Source: Bacteroidota bacterium (GTDB lineage Bacteria; Bacteroidota; Bacteroidia; CAILMK01; JAAYUY01). Taken from it: a stretch of 44,051 nt of DNA. Each line of letters opens with the position of its first letter. Within the stretch, counting starts at the first letter, position 1. A model generated the notes under the pieces. The model ran no database searches. It was not told where the DNA came from and saw nothing but the letters and a program-made list of their open reading frames with translations. Where the stretch lies: the NCBI GenBank assembly GCA_018698135.1, contig JABINZ010000219.1, positions 1-44,051 on the forward strand, read 5' to 3'. Positions 25,689 through 35,891 of this stretch are shown here, piece after piece. Made by a program: the position numbers and the translations under genes.

Positions 25689-26264
25689 TTATGTATCCAT
25701 TTCCAGAATATCATCTGCAATTTCATCCATCTGGGTATACCAGGAAATTCCAAATCGTCTAATCAAAGCATCTTTCAAAAACACATAAAGGGGAACTCCC
25801 TCTTGTTTACCTAATACTCTTGCCGGACTACAAATATGCCACTCGTTATAACTAACCGAAACCATCTCTTTAACCTTGCCCAAACGAACAGGATATAAAT
25901 GACACGAAATTGGTTTTCGAAAGTCTATTTCATTATTTAAAAATGCTTTTTCAATGGCACAACTGTAAATGCTTTTTTCATGATAGACAAAAACACAATC
26001 GCGACCATTTACACAGGTAGTAACCAAATCTCCATCGGGATCAGTTTCGTGGAAACCATCTTTTTTAAGAAGTTCCAGACCAGCAGCAGTCATGTAAGGT
26101 TTAATCTTTTCCAGATTATCCGCTACAACTTTAACTTCTTCCTGCTCTAATGGAGCACCAAAATCTCCTTCCACACAGCATGCACCTAAGCAATTGGGTA
26201 AATCACAAATAAATTGTTCTTTAAATAAATCGAAGGAAACAAGCGTGTTATCAATATGTACCAT
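25689..26264 (-). CDS. DUF3109 family cysteine-rich protein
   Basis: A 191-aa cytoplasmic protein with the DUF3109 pattern: FICDLPNCLGACCVEGDFGA near the N-terminus (Cys20, 25, 29, 30), then CVNGRDCVFV, CAIEKAFLN and ISCHLYPVR. The cysteine arrangement resembles YkgJ-type zinc or iron-sulphur clusters; the reaction is unknown. The gene is common and single-copy in Bacteroidota. It converges on the TPR glycosyltransferase and follows the large outer-membrane protein gene by 35 bp on the same strand. Confidence 0.85.
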   Translation of the reverse strand: MVHIDNTLVSFDLFKEQFICDLPNCLGACCVEGDFGAPLEQEEVKVVADNLEKIKPYMTAAGLELLKKDGFHETDPDGDLVTTCVNGRDCVFVYHEKSIYSCAIEKAFLNNEIDFRKPISCHLYPVRLGKVKEMVSVSYNEWHICSPARVLGKQEGVPLYVFLKDALIRRFGISWYTQMDEIADDILEMDT

Positions 26265-26299
26265 AGCAAAATTATTAAAGCAAATATCGATAATTTCAC

Positions 26300-29200
26300 T
26301 TAGCGAATGACATAGTTAAGTCGTAACATGCCCCAAAACTCTTCATAAAACTGAGAACCAATACCCGACATTTCAAATGAACCATAACCCAGTTGAGCAG
26401 TAAGATCCATGTTTTTTATAATTCGATAGGTTAGCTCAAATTTGTGCACCTGACGAAAAGATTGTGAACTGAATAAGGCAGGTTCAACACTAACGGTATT
26501 GGATGAAATTGCAGCTCTGATTCTATTATTATTGGTTTTCCAGCTAAGTCTGAAACCAAGGGTGTATTGTAAACTCAAATCAGTCGTGTCAACACTTTGA
26601 ACAAAGCTCTGATAGAAAGCACTGAAACCAATATTATAAGGAAGCTGCTCCATGATGTTCACATTAATAGAACTACTGGTTTGATCTGATATATTTACTA
26701 TGCTATGCTGATTTAAATAATGATTATAGGAAACACCTAAATTATGTTTTACTGCACCCGTTTTAAAATGATAATTAGCCCCTGCGGTTGCATGTTGAAT
26801 AGCCGAACTTTGATATGCATTACCCGTCTTGGTCATCCATTCATTGCGCAAATACTGACGCATGGAGAATGAAAAAACAGGCCATTTTTTCGAATAATTG
26901 AAGTTCAGCTTCGCTCCTGCAATTTGGGTGTTTTTTGTAACGGATTGTATTTCTGAAAGATTATTCACATAATTTGTATACGATAATACAACATGAACTC
27001 TTTTCTTCCAAAATGAAAACCGATCGTCAATACTATACTTTAATCGGTCATTTAGTAAATATGGATTCCCGAAAGAAAAATAAGTGCTACCAATGCGATC
27101 AAATTTGAAATAGAAATGCTGTTTCAGGATATTCAATTTTGCTTTTGCATAAAGAGCCAAAGGAGGTCGATTATTCCAATTAAGTGGCTTGGTTGTACTA
27201 TTTAGGGTAATTAACCATTTGAAGTTCTCAGGAAAAAAGGGGAGATCTGATCCAAACAATTCATCAATTTGGTATTTGGTAAAAACACCTTTGCGTATAT
27301 CATCGGTTGTAACACTCAAGGCAACACCAAAATCTGCTTCAAAAATATTATTCCTTGATTTCACCTGATTGCTGGCACCAAACACAAAATTCTGACTCGC
27401 ATAACCACCATATGTAATTGAATTAGTGTCGTCAGTTGCTTGTAAGAAAATGATGTTAAACGTTGTATTGTCGATGGCATTGAATTTCAGGTTTAACACC
27501 GAAATATCTCTTTGGTAATTCCCTTCCAATAAGTAAGATGAATCGGGCTGTAAATTTGATGGAGGAAATCCTTGTCCATCCATATATATATGCGTGGATC
27601 CCTCAACGCTTCGTGCTACTTCTCCTTTGGCATAAGAGATTTCCATTCCTCTATGCAGGAAAGAAACATTAACGCCCCTTATTGGCTGACCATATAGAAC
27701 CTGCTTATGAAAATAAGGATTGAAATCACCAATATGCAATTTAAACTTCTTTGTTTCCAAACCAGTCATAAAGCGATTTCGATAGGGAAGAAAAGTATTT
27801 TCCTGATTACTCAAACTAATCCGTACTGGAATATCGAGCTTTTTATAACTGATTTTACCATTAAAACGTAAACTATTGTACTGATTGGGTTCTTGCCTTA
27901 AATAGGAATCGGGTCCACTTAATTTATTATACCTGGCAGAAGTACTTAAGTATCCTTTAAAGCCCAGTTTATTAGTCGTTTTTTCAAATGATGAGTTGCT
28001 GTATTTTTCTTTTTTCATTTTTCTATTAGCAATGAAAAATGACCAGTTTTTAAAATAGATTTGCTTGTTTACATCCCTGAATCGGAGCTCAATGTCATAG
28101 ATATCTGGTCGGACTTTGGTTGTGAATAGAGCCGAAATTGTACGTCCGATAACCCTTACTTGTGAACTAACTTCTGCTGAAGCTATGAAAATTTGAACGC
28201 TACTCGGATCAATTTTTATACGAGGATTCACTTCACAAACAATGAGAATTTCGCCATTGATAACCGTATCTCCTTTATGTGGACATAGAATATTGATCTT
28301 ATCTAATTCACGGAATTCCGACACAACAAACTGAATATCTTCCTCATCTTCAAAATTCCTTTCTTTTTTTGCAGGCGCATTAATCACTCTTTCCCACTGA
28401 AGCTGTTTTCCAAGCTCATTAAATTTGTTGATACTAATTATTACAGTATCCTGATAAAACACTTGATCAATTTGATAACTGAGAACAATTCTTCTTTTAA
28501 AAAGTGAATCAACCTGATTGAAGTATACCTCTTCTCCAGATTTATACTCCCCATCAAAAAACCACTGAATTTGTCCACCTTTGGGATAAACATTCGACTG
28601 ACAAACTATACGATTATTCTCTAATTCGATAGATACGATTTCAGCCAAAAGGCTATGCACATGAACATCCCTGCTTATTCTGCCTATTTTGTGATGCACA
28701 TATAATGATTCAATGCTATCGGCATTCCCACATCCAAAACAAGCGAAACTATCTAAAATAGAAATGGAGTTTGATTTCGTTGGCAAAGCATAAGTAATGT
28801 CATAATCAACATTTAGTTTGGCATTATAGCTCTTTCCTGATTCATTAATAAGTTCTAAATCGGGGGAAATAAATCCATAGGTTGCCAGTCCACTTACAGG
28901 ATTTAATAAGATGTTATCCGATAAAACATCCCATAAAATAGGACCTTCAGCTGAAAAATCCAACTCCATTGATTCAAATAAATCGGTTTTGTACTGAAAT
29001 TTTCTTTCCACCTCGGTATACTCTCTGCTTTGTAGGCTGACGTATAAATCATTTTTGACATGAAGGCCAAACAAATCATCAACAATTTCTGATACATTTA
29101 TTTCGGTTCCCGGTGTTTGGTTTGAAATTACAACATTTGCCTCAGCAATAAGATTTTTATAACTGGCCTTGACTTGAACGGGAGTCATGTATTTATCAGA

Positions 29201-30466
29201 CCTAAATACCCCTTTTGAATTTATTTGAGCATATTTGTTGGGCAGAACTTCCCACACAGCATCTAATTTAACCTCTTCATTGTCCTTAGTAATTCCAACT
29301 AACTGAAACTGAAAACTTCTATTTGGCTCAATGATGAGTTTTTCTGGCACAATTTTCAATTTTTCAAATTGCTTAAAACCATCATTGGTTTCTGAAATAC
29401 TAAACCAAAAAACATCACTATACACTTTTTGATCACCTTTTGAAGCCAAATAATGGCTGCTGATTTGCCATGCATAGGTTTTTCCTTCTTCCAATAGTTC
29501 CGCAAAAGAAGTGTAGTTCAAATAGTTATCTGTTAAAGCTTCTGCGATAAAAACAGGATAATTTGTCATTATTTCTTCGGCAGACTCCTGTCCGTGCATC
29601 ACTTCCACCAGTTTAAAGTCAAAAGAGAAACCCGAAGAAAACCACTGAAAAAACTGAATTCCCGGATCTAAAATTTCCGGATTTTCGAAAACTGAGTTTC
29701 CAGGTCCAATCAAATCGATATCAGGAAAGTTATTATCCAGATAAATACTGTGTTCATCAGTTAATAAAATATTTTCCTGATCATCTAAAACAGCAATAAT
29801 TAATTCATATTCACCTGAAGGAAGAAAGGATGTTTCAGCTGATTTCTTCAGGAATAAATCGGCTTGTCCATTTATTAAATAATCATCAAAATCACGATTC
29901 GTAATAGAAAGAAGATCACCGGGCAGCAATGTTTGCAGGTTTTTTTCTGCTAAAAGCAATTCCCCATAATCAATACTATTTAATAAGAATCGAATTTTGA
30001 CTGTTCTGCTACTTTGATCGTTTGAAAAAATAATATTAAAAATCAATGGATTTTCCATTGCCTTTATCGGATCAAAATCAGATATTCGGAGAAATTCATA
30101 AGGCATCAAATGCAGGTTCAACGACATGCTTGATGCACCATCAATAATCTGAATAGCATCATCAAAAATAAATTGTTGGTTCAAATAATTCAATTGTAAA
30201 TCTCGATAACCATCTGATAGAAAGCTTGGAACATCTAACTCAATACTCAATAAAGTGGGTGTAATTACCTGAGTGGAGAGAATATTAATATCAGCACCAA
30301 AACTAACTGATGGAGCATATAAATCAAAACGAGTATCTTGTGTTTTAACTAAAAGTAAAGATGCTTGACCTTTCGAAAGCACCGATGGTGATAGGGAAAG
30401 CAAATCGACTTGTGAAAAAGTCAATAAAGGGAAAAATGCTATTAAAACCAGAAAGATTCTTTTCAT
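26300..30466 (-). CDS. Very large outer-membrane-type protein with Ig-like domain and C-terminal beta-barrel
   Basis: A 1388-aa protein with signal peptide MKRIFLVLIAFFPLLTFSQ. The N-terminus resembles an IPT/TIG strand pattern (LSPSVLSKGQASLLLVKTQD). Around 260-360 there is a fibronectin-like stretch with FQWFSSGFSFDFKL and KTYAWQISSHYL. About 375-455 looks like a Big_2 Ig domain (KLIIEPNRSFQFQLVGITKD ... INSKGVFRSD). The last 500 residues are alternating amphipathic strands ending LRLNYVIR, typical of a Bacteroidota outer-membrane barrel. A CFGCGN motif near 585 is unexplained. No TonB box, SusC plug or known enzyme is seen. I use the ATG at 30466 rather than the TTG two codons upstream. 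Function unknown. Confidence 0.7.
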   Translation of the reverse strand: MKRIFLVLIAFFPLLTFSQVDLLSLSPSVLSKGQASLLLVKTQDTRFDLYAPSVSFGADINILSTQVITPTLLSIELDVPSFLSDGYRDLQLNYLNQQFIFDDAIQIIDGASSMSLNLHLMPYEFLRISDFDPIKAMENPLIFNIIFSNDQSSRTVKIRFLLNSIDYGELLLAEKNLQTLLPGDLLSITNRDFDDYLINGQADLFLKKSAETSFLPSGEYELIIAVLDDQENILLTDEHSIYLDNNFPDIDLIGPGNSVFENPEILDPGIQFFQWFSSGFSFDFKLVEVMHGQESAEEIMTNYPVFIAEALTDNYLNYTSFAELLEEGKTYAWQISSHYLASKGDQKVYSDVFWFSISETNDGFKQFEKLKIVPEKLIIEPNRSFQFQLVGITKDNEEVKLDAVWEVLPNKYAQINSKGVFRSDKYMTPVQVKASYKNLIAEANVVISNQTPGTEINVSEIVDDLFGLHVKNDLYVSLQSREYTEVERKFQYKTDLFESMELDFSAEGPILWDVLSDNILLNPVSGLATYGFISPDLELINESGKSYNAKLNVDYDITYALPTKSNSISILDSFACFGCGNADSIESLYVHHKIGRISRDVHVHSLLAEIVSIELENNRIVCQSNVYPKGGQIQWFFDGEYKSGEEVYFNQVDSLFKRRIVLSYQIDQVFYQDTVIISINKFNELGKQLQWERVINAPAKKERNFEDEEDIQFVVSEFRELDKINILCPHKGDTVINGEILIVCEVNPRIKIDPSSVQIFIASAEVSSQVRVIGRTISALFTTKVRPDIYDIELRFRDVNKQIYFKNWSFFIANRKMKKEKYSNSSFEKTTNKLGFKGYLSTSARYNKLSGPDSYLRQEPNQYNSLRFNGKISYKKLDIPVRISLSNQENTFLPYRNRFMTGLETKKFKLHIGDFNPYFHKQVLYGQPIRGVNVSFLHRGMEISYAKGEVARSVEGSTHIYMDGQGFPPSNLQPDSSYLLEGNYQRDISVLNLKFNAIDNTTFNIIFLQATDDTNSITYGGYASQNFVFGASNQVKSRNNIFEADFGVALSVTTDDIRKGVFTKYQIDELFGSDLPFFPENFKWLITLNSTTKPLNWNNRPPLALYAKAKLNILKQHFYFKFDRIGSTYFSFGNPYLLNDRLKYSIDDRFSFWKKRVHVVLSYTNYVNNLSEIQSVTKNTQIAGAKLNFNYSKKWPVFSFSMRQYLRNEWMTKTGNAYQSSAIQHATAGANYHFKTGAVKHNLGVSYNHYLNQHSIVNISDQTSSSINVNIMEQLPYNIGFSAFYQSFVQSVDTTDLSLQYTLGFRLSWKTNNNRIRAAISSNTVSVEPALFSSQSFRQVHKFELTYRIIKNMDLTAQLGYGSFEMSGIGSQFYEEFWGMLRLNYVIR

Positions 30467-30598
30467 ACTCAAATGCTAAAAAATTGCATTAATTAGAACG
30501 AATTTAATTTATCTGGCAGGCATTTCCAAATTTATTGCTAAACCGTTATTCTCCCCTCTGAAATAGTAAACAGTTGTATGTTTTTGTTGAGATTATAG

Positions 30599-30661
30599 AA
30601 TACTTCGCTCACTCTTCAGCATTAGTATCTTAATAAAAATCTCACCAAAACCATTGGATGT
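30599..30661 (-). pseudogene. Decayed fragment of the recF 3' end
   Basis: This stretch aligns with the 3' part of intact recF (34303-34367) in the same orientation. Identical blocks include AATACTTC, GCATT, GTATC, ATAAAAATCT and ACCAAAACCATTGG, with about 50 of 65 positions matching and two 1-nt gaps. On the minus strand it reads TSNGFGEIFI, then, after a frameshift, DTNAE and VSEVF. RecF itself has TTNGFGQIFITDTNADRVKE. The fragment lies between the large outer-membrane gene and the split T9SS gene. It marks the far edge of a ~3.7-kb inserted or duplicated segment. The surrounding gap (30467-30697) holds nothing else. Confidence 0.8.
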
Positions 30662-30697
30662 TGAAAAATTCACAAACACATTTCCCAAAAATATAGA

Positions 30698-32635
30698 TTA
30701 CATTTTCAGGAATCTTTTCAAAGAGATTTTATTTTCCCCAACAATTCGAATTAGGTAAAATCCAGAAGGGTACTCTGAAATGTTTACAGCCTTATTTTGA
30801 ATTGGCATTTCAAGTATCATTTTCTGAGAAACTTTTCCAGTTTGGTCAATTATGCTGATACTAAAACTACCTTTTTCAGGACAACTCAAAAGCAATTCAT
30901 TTTCAGCTGGATTTGGAAATATTTCAAATTCAAAATTTCCAAAAAGTTCAATCTGCTGGAATTTAATAACCGTTATTTCGATGCTATCTGTATATGTACA
31001 ATTATTTGAATCAGTAATGGTCACATAGTAGATATGTTTACCAAGCCCAGCTAAAGCTCCATTCACTGTATAAATTGAATCTACGGAGTTATCCTGCCAT
31101 TTATATGCTTTAAATCCTGTTCCTGCACTTAATAAGAGATACTGATTATCATATATCACTGTGTCATTTCCAAGAAAAGTGAATGGTAAAGGATTATAAT
31201 TAATATGAATCATATTTGATGTATCTGAACATCCGTTTTGGTCAGTGACAAGCACAAAATAAGTACCCTGTTGAGTAACTTCAAAGTTATGATTAGTATC
31301 CACCCCATTATTCCAATCATAATATTTGAAATGCATTCCTGCTTCTAAAACTAGAATATCATTATTACAAAGTGATGTATCATTACCCAGATTAACTATT
31401 GGAAGCGGATAAATAGTGATAGAGACAGTATCTGAATAGGTTTGACAATTATACTGATCTGTCACAAGAACAAAATAATCTCCAGATTTTGAAACATTAA
31501 TCGTTTGTGTGGAATCTGTTCCATGATTCCAGATATACCTATCAAAGTTTTTCCCTGCATCCAAAATAATATTAGTATCTGCGCAAATAGAACTGTCATT
31601 GCCTAATTCAACTTTGATATTGCAATTTTTTACAGTAATCTTGATACTATCTATTCCAGCACAGTTCATTGAATCTCTCAGAGTAACATAATAGTAATAA
31701 TCTCCAGCGTTCAATTTACTTCCATCCACTTCAATACTTTGGTTTTTTGAATTGTCATTCCAAGTATATTCCAAATATCCTGAATCAGCAAATAATGTCA
31801 TTTTCTGAGATGTAAATAAAAATGTATCGTTTCCTAAACCAAAGTATGGGAAAGTACACCCAGATACAGTGAGGTTCAATGTATCTCCACCCATACATCC
31901 ATTTGAATCGATAGCCCTTACAAAGATTTGATGTGTTCCTGTTCCTAGTAATGCACCTGATAAGTTGATTGTTTGTGAAGTTGAATTATCAAACCACTTA
32001 AATGCTGAGTAGCCTGATCCTGCAGAAAATCCAATACTTTGATAATTATTAATACTTGTATCGTTGCCAATGTTCATTGATTTAGTACAACCCTGCACTG
32101 TAAGTTTTAATGTATCAGTTGCTACACAACCACCCTGCGTAGAAACCTTAACAGCTATATTATGGGTTCCTAGTCCAATAGCAAAAGCATCCACTAATTT
32201 TGTGGAGGAAAATGTCTGGTCATTCCATAAGTATTCACGATGCCCTTTGCCTGGATTAAGAATAATAGTATCATAGATGAAAATTGAAGTATCATTACCA
32301 AGATCAACACTGAAATTGCACGGGAGACCATAATTATTAATTCTGTAAAGAGCGGATAATCCAAAACACCAAGTAAACCCTTGTTCATTAAACTGAATGT
32401 GATCGGGACCTCTAAACCAATCTTCAAAAACTTTTGTCCAATTTTTACAGCCATCAATTGTAGAAAGGATACTATCTCGGCTTGCAATCAATCCCGTATC
32501 TTTATTGTACATCCTAATTGAACTGATGTCTCTGGATATCCCTGAATTAAGTTTTTTCCAAGACTTACAACTATCTTCAGTCATAATAAGAAATCCATTA
32601 GTTCCTACTGCCCAACCAATTTTATTACTGATAAA
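30698..32635 (-). pseudogene. T9SS cargo protein, downstream part beyond an in-frame stop (LGNDT repeats and sorting domain)
   Basis: Reading in frame from just after the TAG at 32636-32638 gives 645 codons. They begin FISNKIGWAVGTNGFLIMTE, which is the start of another Ycf48/BNR-like repeat (then SCKSWKKL and TIDGCKNWTKV). Six repeats of 85-100 aa follow, each opening with LGNDT or IGNDT and containing a Tyr-x-Trp-Asn-type strand (YLWND, FKWFD, YTWND, YIWNH, YDWNN, YKWQD). The C-terminus is a T9SS type-A sorting domain (FEIFPNPAENELLLS ... GFYLIRIVG). It has no signal peptide, so this part is unlikely to be exported alone. An internal ATG at 32584 could start translation. It belongs with the gene at 32636-34069. 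Confidence 0.8.
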
Positions 32636-34069
32636 CTAAATTTCGCTTATTTCTTCATTTGAATTTGTGTAAACTTTTGTCCAACTTATCCCACCATCTG
32701 TCGTTTTATAAATATTATGTTCATTTGAAAGAAATCCATTGTTTCTGTCAATAAATTGAAAATCTGTATAACAACAACCAAATGAAAATGAATTTGACCA
32801 AGTTTTACCTCCATCTAAAGTTCTAAAAAATTCATAACTTTTTATCCCAAATCCAACAATGCTATCGATGAAAAATAATTTTTTATAATAATTATTTGAA
32901 ATTTTAGCCCAATTTGATCCATAATCATCTGAATAAAGCAAAAAATGACTACCACTTGCCCATACATGATTCTTATGAGCATAAATGCATTCAATAGATG
33001 TATTCGTATCAAACTGGTTTTCCCACGAGGCTCCACCATCATTTGTAAAAAATATTCCTGAAGTAAACATACCACTTGCCCAAGCTACATTAGAGTCACT
33101 TAAACAAGCTGAATTTATAAAAACGATTTCTGGATAAAGAGTTTTCCAGTTTTGTCCAAAATCTGAAGAAAACCCAATAAATGAGCTGCCAACACTATTG
33201 AAGTTACCAGGCCTATATAAATAACAATGCAAGGAGTCGATTAATTCCACCTTATATCCCTGCCCTATTTGTTTACTTTGCCATGTAGTTCCGCCATCTT
33301 TTGTAATAAGTATTTCATTTTTGCATATTACCATTCCATAATTGGCATTAATAAATTCTATATATTCAATATTATGAATACTTATAGTATCCGAAGCCCA
33401 GGTATTTCCTCCATCAACTGTTTTAAATAATCTCCCACGAATACCTGCTACCCAACCCGTATCTCTGTTTAAAAAATAGATACACTTTAAGGTATCCAAT
33501 GTATTCAAATTTTGAGCAGTCCATGATAAGCCACTATCGATGGTTGAGTATATTGTTCCACTATCACCAGACAACCATCCATATGCCTGATCAACGAAAA
33601 AGAGATCATAATTTTGTTTCCCTAAATATTGAGAAGACCATGATTTGCCTCCATCTCTTGATACTTTACACTTGCCATAATACACATTATAGCAAAAAAT
33701 ACTTTGTTCATTTAAAGCAAATATCTTCGTTCCCCATTGAGGATAAAGAGGAGAAATAGAGCTCCAGGTTTTTCCTGCATTTGAAGTTTTACAGAAATAA
33801 GAACCATTGAATCCAAAACCAATATTCTCATTAAGAAAATAAACAGGAGAGATATTCCACTCATTCACCGGAATCCAATGCTTTCCTCCATCCGTAGTTT
33901 TTGCATTTCCCTTATTAGAATATACAATACCGTTTAAGGTGTCAAAAAAATGAATCCTATTTTCATAAGAATTGGCAGGAAGTAATGGATATAGTCTTTG
34001 AAAAGCAGGTTGAGCATTGCTGTTCAAGCAAAGCAAAATTACAAAAAAGGTGAATAAGAGTTTTTTCAT
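32636..34069 (-). CDS. Secreted Ycf48/BNR-repeat protein, N-terminal part, ends at premature TAG
   Basis: A 477-aa product with signal peptide MKKLLFTFFVILLCLNSNAQ and about eleven beta-propeller repeats. Each is marked by a T/S-x-D-x-G-x-x-W motif (TTDGGKHW, TSNAGKTW, SRDGGKSW, TVDGGNTW, TNDGGASW, TLDGGKTW, TTDGGISW) preceded by phrases such as YGWLSGDSG and TGWVAGIRG. The frame stops at TAG in the middle of the next repeat, and the same frame continues with the rest of that repeat and a sorting domain. As it stands the product lacks a T9SS signal and would stay in the periplasm. The whole gene would encode about 1,120 aa. The 175-bp gap to recF shows nothing notable. Confidence 0.75.
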   Translation of the reverse strand: MKKLLFTFFVILLCLNSNAQPAFQRLYPLLPANSYENRIHFFDTLNGIVYSNKGNAKTTDGGKHWIPVNEWNISPVYFLNENIGFGFNGSYFCKTSNAGKTWSSISPLYPQWGTKIFALNEQSIFCYNVYYGKCKVSRDGGKSWSSQYLGKQNYDLFFVDQAYGWLSGDSGTIYSTIDSGLSWTAQNLNTLDTLKCIYFLNRDTGWVAGIRGRLFKTVDGGNTWASDTISIHNIEYIEFINANYGMVICKNEILITKDGGTTWQSKQIGQGYKVELIDSLHCYLYRPGNFNSVGSSFIGFSSDFGQNWKTLYPEIVFINSACLSDSNVAWASGMFTSGIFFTNDGGASWENQFDTNTSIECIYAHKNHVWASGSHFLLYSDDYGSNWAKISNNYYKKLFFIDSIVGFGIKSYEFFRTLDGGKTWSNSFSFGCCYTDFQFIDRNNGFLSNEHNIYKTTDGGISWTKVYTNSNEEISEI

Positions 34070-34244
34070 CAGTTCAAGAGTTAGTTAATTGTAATTATCC
34101 TCCAAATTCAATTGTGAAATACTCTAAATCAAATGATTCTGGTATTTGAAATCTAGATAAAGATAATATATCTTATCGTAATTAACAATTATTCAGAATA
34201 AAGGGATAACAAATGTTTTAATCCGAATTGCATTTATACTAATG

Positions 34245-35345
34245 CTAATTCACTTTCCCATCTTCCACCAAAAATATCTGTATCTCTTTCCCTAACTTTC
34301 CAAATACTTCTTTCACCCGATCTGCATTGGTATCAGTTATAAAAATCTGACCAAAACCATTGGTTGTAATAATATCCATCAGGCGTGTTGTCCTGTCACG
34401 ATCGAGCCTATCGAAGATATCATCCAATAAAAATAGAGGTTCGATGGAAGTTGACGATTTAATAATACTAAACTGCGCCAGCTTCATGGAAAGAAGAAAG
34501 GATTTCTGTTGTCCTTGCGAAGCAAAGCGCTTGGCTGGGTAACCATGAATCTCCAATTCTAAATCATCTTTATGAACTCCAACATTTGTTCGTTGTGTAA
34601 AATAATCTTTTTGAAAACTTTCCTTCCATAAGTCATGAAGGGAAGCATCAATCAATTGGCTTTTATATTTCAAACTTATTTGCTCACTTTGATTGCTTAT
34701 TTGTGCATAATATTTCAGTGTTAATTCACAGAATTCATCAATAAATTTTTGCCTTTTTGTAAAAATTAATTGAACTGGTTTCAACAATTGTGCATTATAC
34801 ACATCCAAAAGTGCAGCATTTCGATTCTCATGCTCAAACATATGCTTGAGCTGTGCATTTCGCTGTAGCAGTAATCTATTGTAGGATATCAATGCATTCA
34901 AATATTCCGAATCGAATTGAGAAATAATCATGTCCAGAAAACGTCTTCTTTCTTCGCTTCCACCAGTAATGAGGCTGTTGTCGTAAGGCGTTACCATCAC
35001 AACAGGAAATTGCCCGATGTGGTCAGATAGCTTCTCATAGTCGACACCGTCCTTCTTTATCTTCTTCTTCATTCCCTTAACAAAGGCACAGAAAAGAGCA
35101 TGAGCCTCCCCATGCTTTTCAATGGAACAGCTAATATTAAAAAAATCCTTTTCGTAATTAATGTTTTGCTGATCGATTGAATTGAAATAACTCTTACCCA
35201 TAGCCAGATAATGAATGGCATCCAGTAAATTGGTTTTACCTGCTCCATTATTTCCCGCAAAACAGACGTATTTTGAATCAAATTTGATATCAAATGACTG
35301 CAGGTTTTTAAAATTTTCGCTATGTAATTCCTTAAGAAAAAGCAT
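34245..35345 (-). CDS. recF: DNA replication and repair protein RecF
   Basis: A 366-aa SMC-like ATPase of normal RecF length. It starts MLFLKELHSENFKNLQSFDI. Walker A GNNGAGKT is at 31-38, the KKDGVDYEKLSDHIGQFPVV block and the SEERRRFLDMIISQFD motif are present, the signature FASQGQQKSFLLSMKLAQF lies near 275, and Walker B EPLFLLDDIFDRLD near 310. RecF binds DNA gap junctions and, with RecO and RecR, directs RecA loading. All motifs are intact. A decayed copy of its 3' end lies at 30599-30661, beyond the T9SS gene. It follows the 162-aa secreted protein gene by 57 bp. Confidence 0.95.
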   Translation of the reverse strand: MLFLKELHSENFKNLQSFDIKFDSKYVCFAGNNGAGKTNLLDAIHYLAMGKSYFNSIDQQNINYEKDFFNISCSIEKHGEAHALFCAFVKGMKKKIKKDGVDYEKLSDHIGQFPVVMVTPYDNSLITGGSEERRRFLDMIISQFDSEYLNALISYNRLLLQRNAQLKHMFEHENRNAALLDVYNAQLLKPVQLIFTKRQKFIDEFCELTLKYYAQISNQSEQISLKYKSQLIDASLHDLWKESFQKDYFTQRTNVGVHKDDLELEIHGYPAKRFASQGQQKSFLLSMKLAQFSIIKSSTSIEPLFLLDDIFDRLDRDRTTRLMDIITTNGFGQIFITDTNADRVKEVFGKLGKEIQIFLVEDGKVN

Positions 35346-35402
35346 ACTGACTTATGACACAAAGATATTGAATGAAACGGATATGAAAAGGAGGATTCAG
35401 AA

Positions 35403-35891
35403 CTACTTCTGCTCAGTATTCTTTAGTTTGTTTTTATCGGCCTGCTCTAATTTAAACATGCTGATTGGAGAAGCTGCATCTATCCTTTGACCATCAACAA
35501 GCAATTGACATAAAATGGTGTAGGTAGAGCCAGTATAAATAGTAAAAGGCTTAAATACCAAATTGAAATTTACTTTCCTTCCTGGAGGAATAGAAATCTC
35601 GTCCAGTTTCCTCATTTTATTTCGATAGTACATACTCATTTTGGGTTTAGCTAAAGGATCATAGTGCTTTCCTCTAACTAAAAAAGCTCCTTGTAATTCT
35701 ACTGTAATCGATTTTCCAGTATTATTTTTTATACTGAAAGGAGCTTCTGAAACTTGTCGGTTTACTGTATACTTCAAGCGAACCACTGAACCCTTAAAAT
35801 CAATTTTTGATGTATCAGCCTGAAATGCATTTGCTTGTGAAAACATATGCAAAACAAGAACAAACAAAAAATACTTTGTTACTATCTTCAT
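35403..35891 (-). CDS. Secreted hypothetical protein, 162 aa
   Basis: A signal peptide (KYFLFVLVLHMFSQANAFQ) precedes about 140 residues of beta-rich sequence. It has an Ig-like character (RLKYTVNRQVSEAPFSIKNN, GKSITVELQGAFLVRGKHYD, PGRKVNFNLVFKPFTIYTGS). The end is lysine-rich. No catalytic residues stand out. The ATG overlaps the stop of the TonB-C-domain gene upstream (ATGA), so the two are translationally coupled and probably act together in the periplasm. I do not recognise a named family. Confidence 0.65.
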   Translation of the reverse strand: MKIVTKYFLFVLVLHMFSQANAFQADTSKIDFKGSVVRLKYTVNRQVSEAPFSIKNNTGKSITVELQGAFLVRGKHYDPLAKPKMSMYYRNKMRKLDEISIPPGRKVNFNLVFKPFTIYTGSTYTILCQLLVDGQRIDAASPISMFKLEQADKNKLKNTEQK

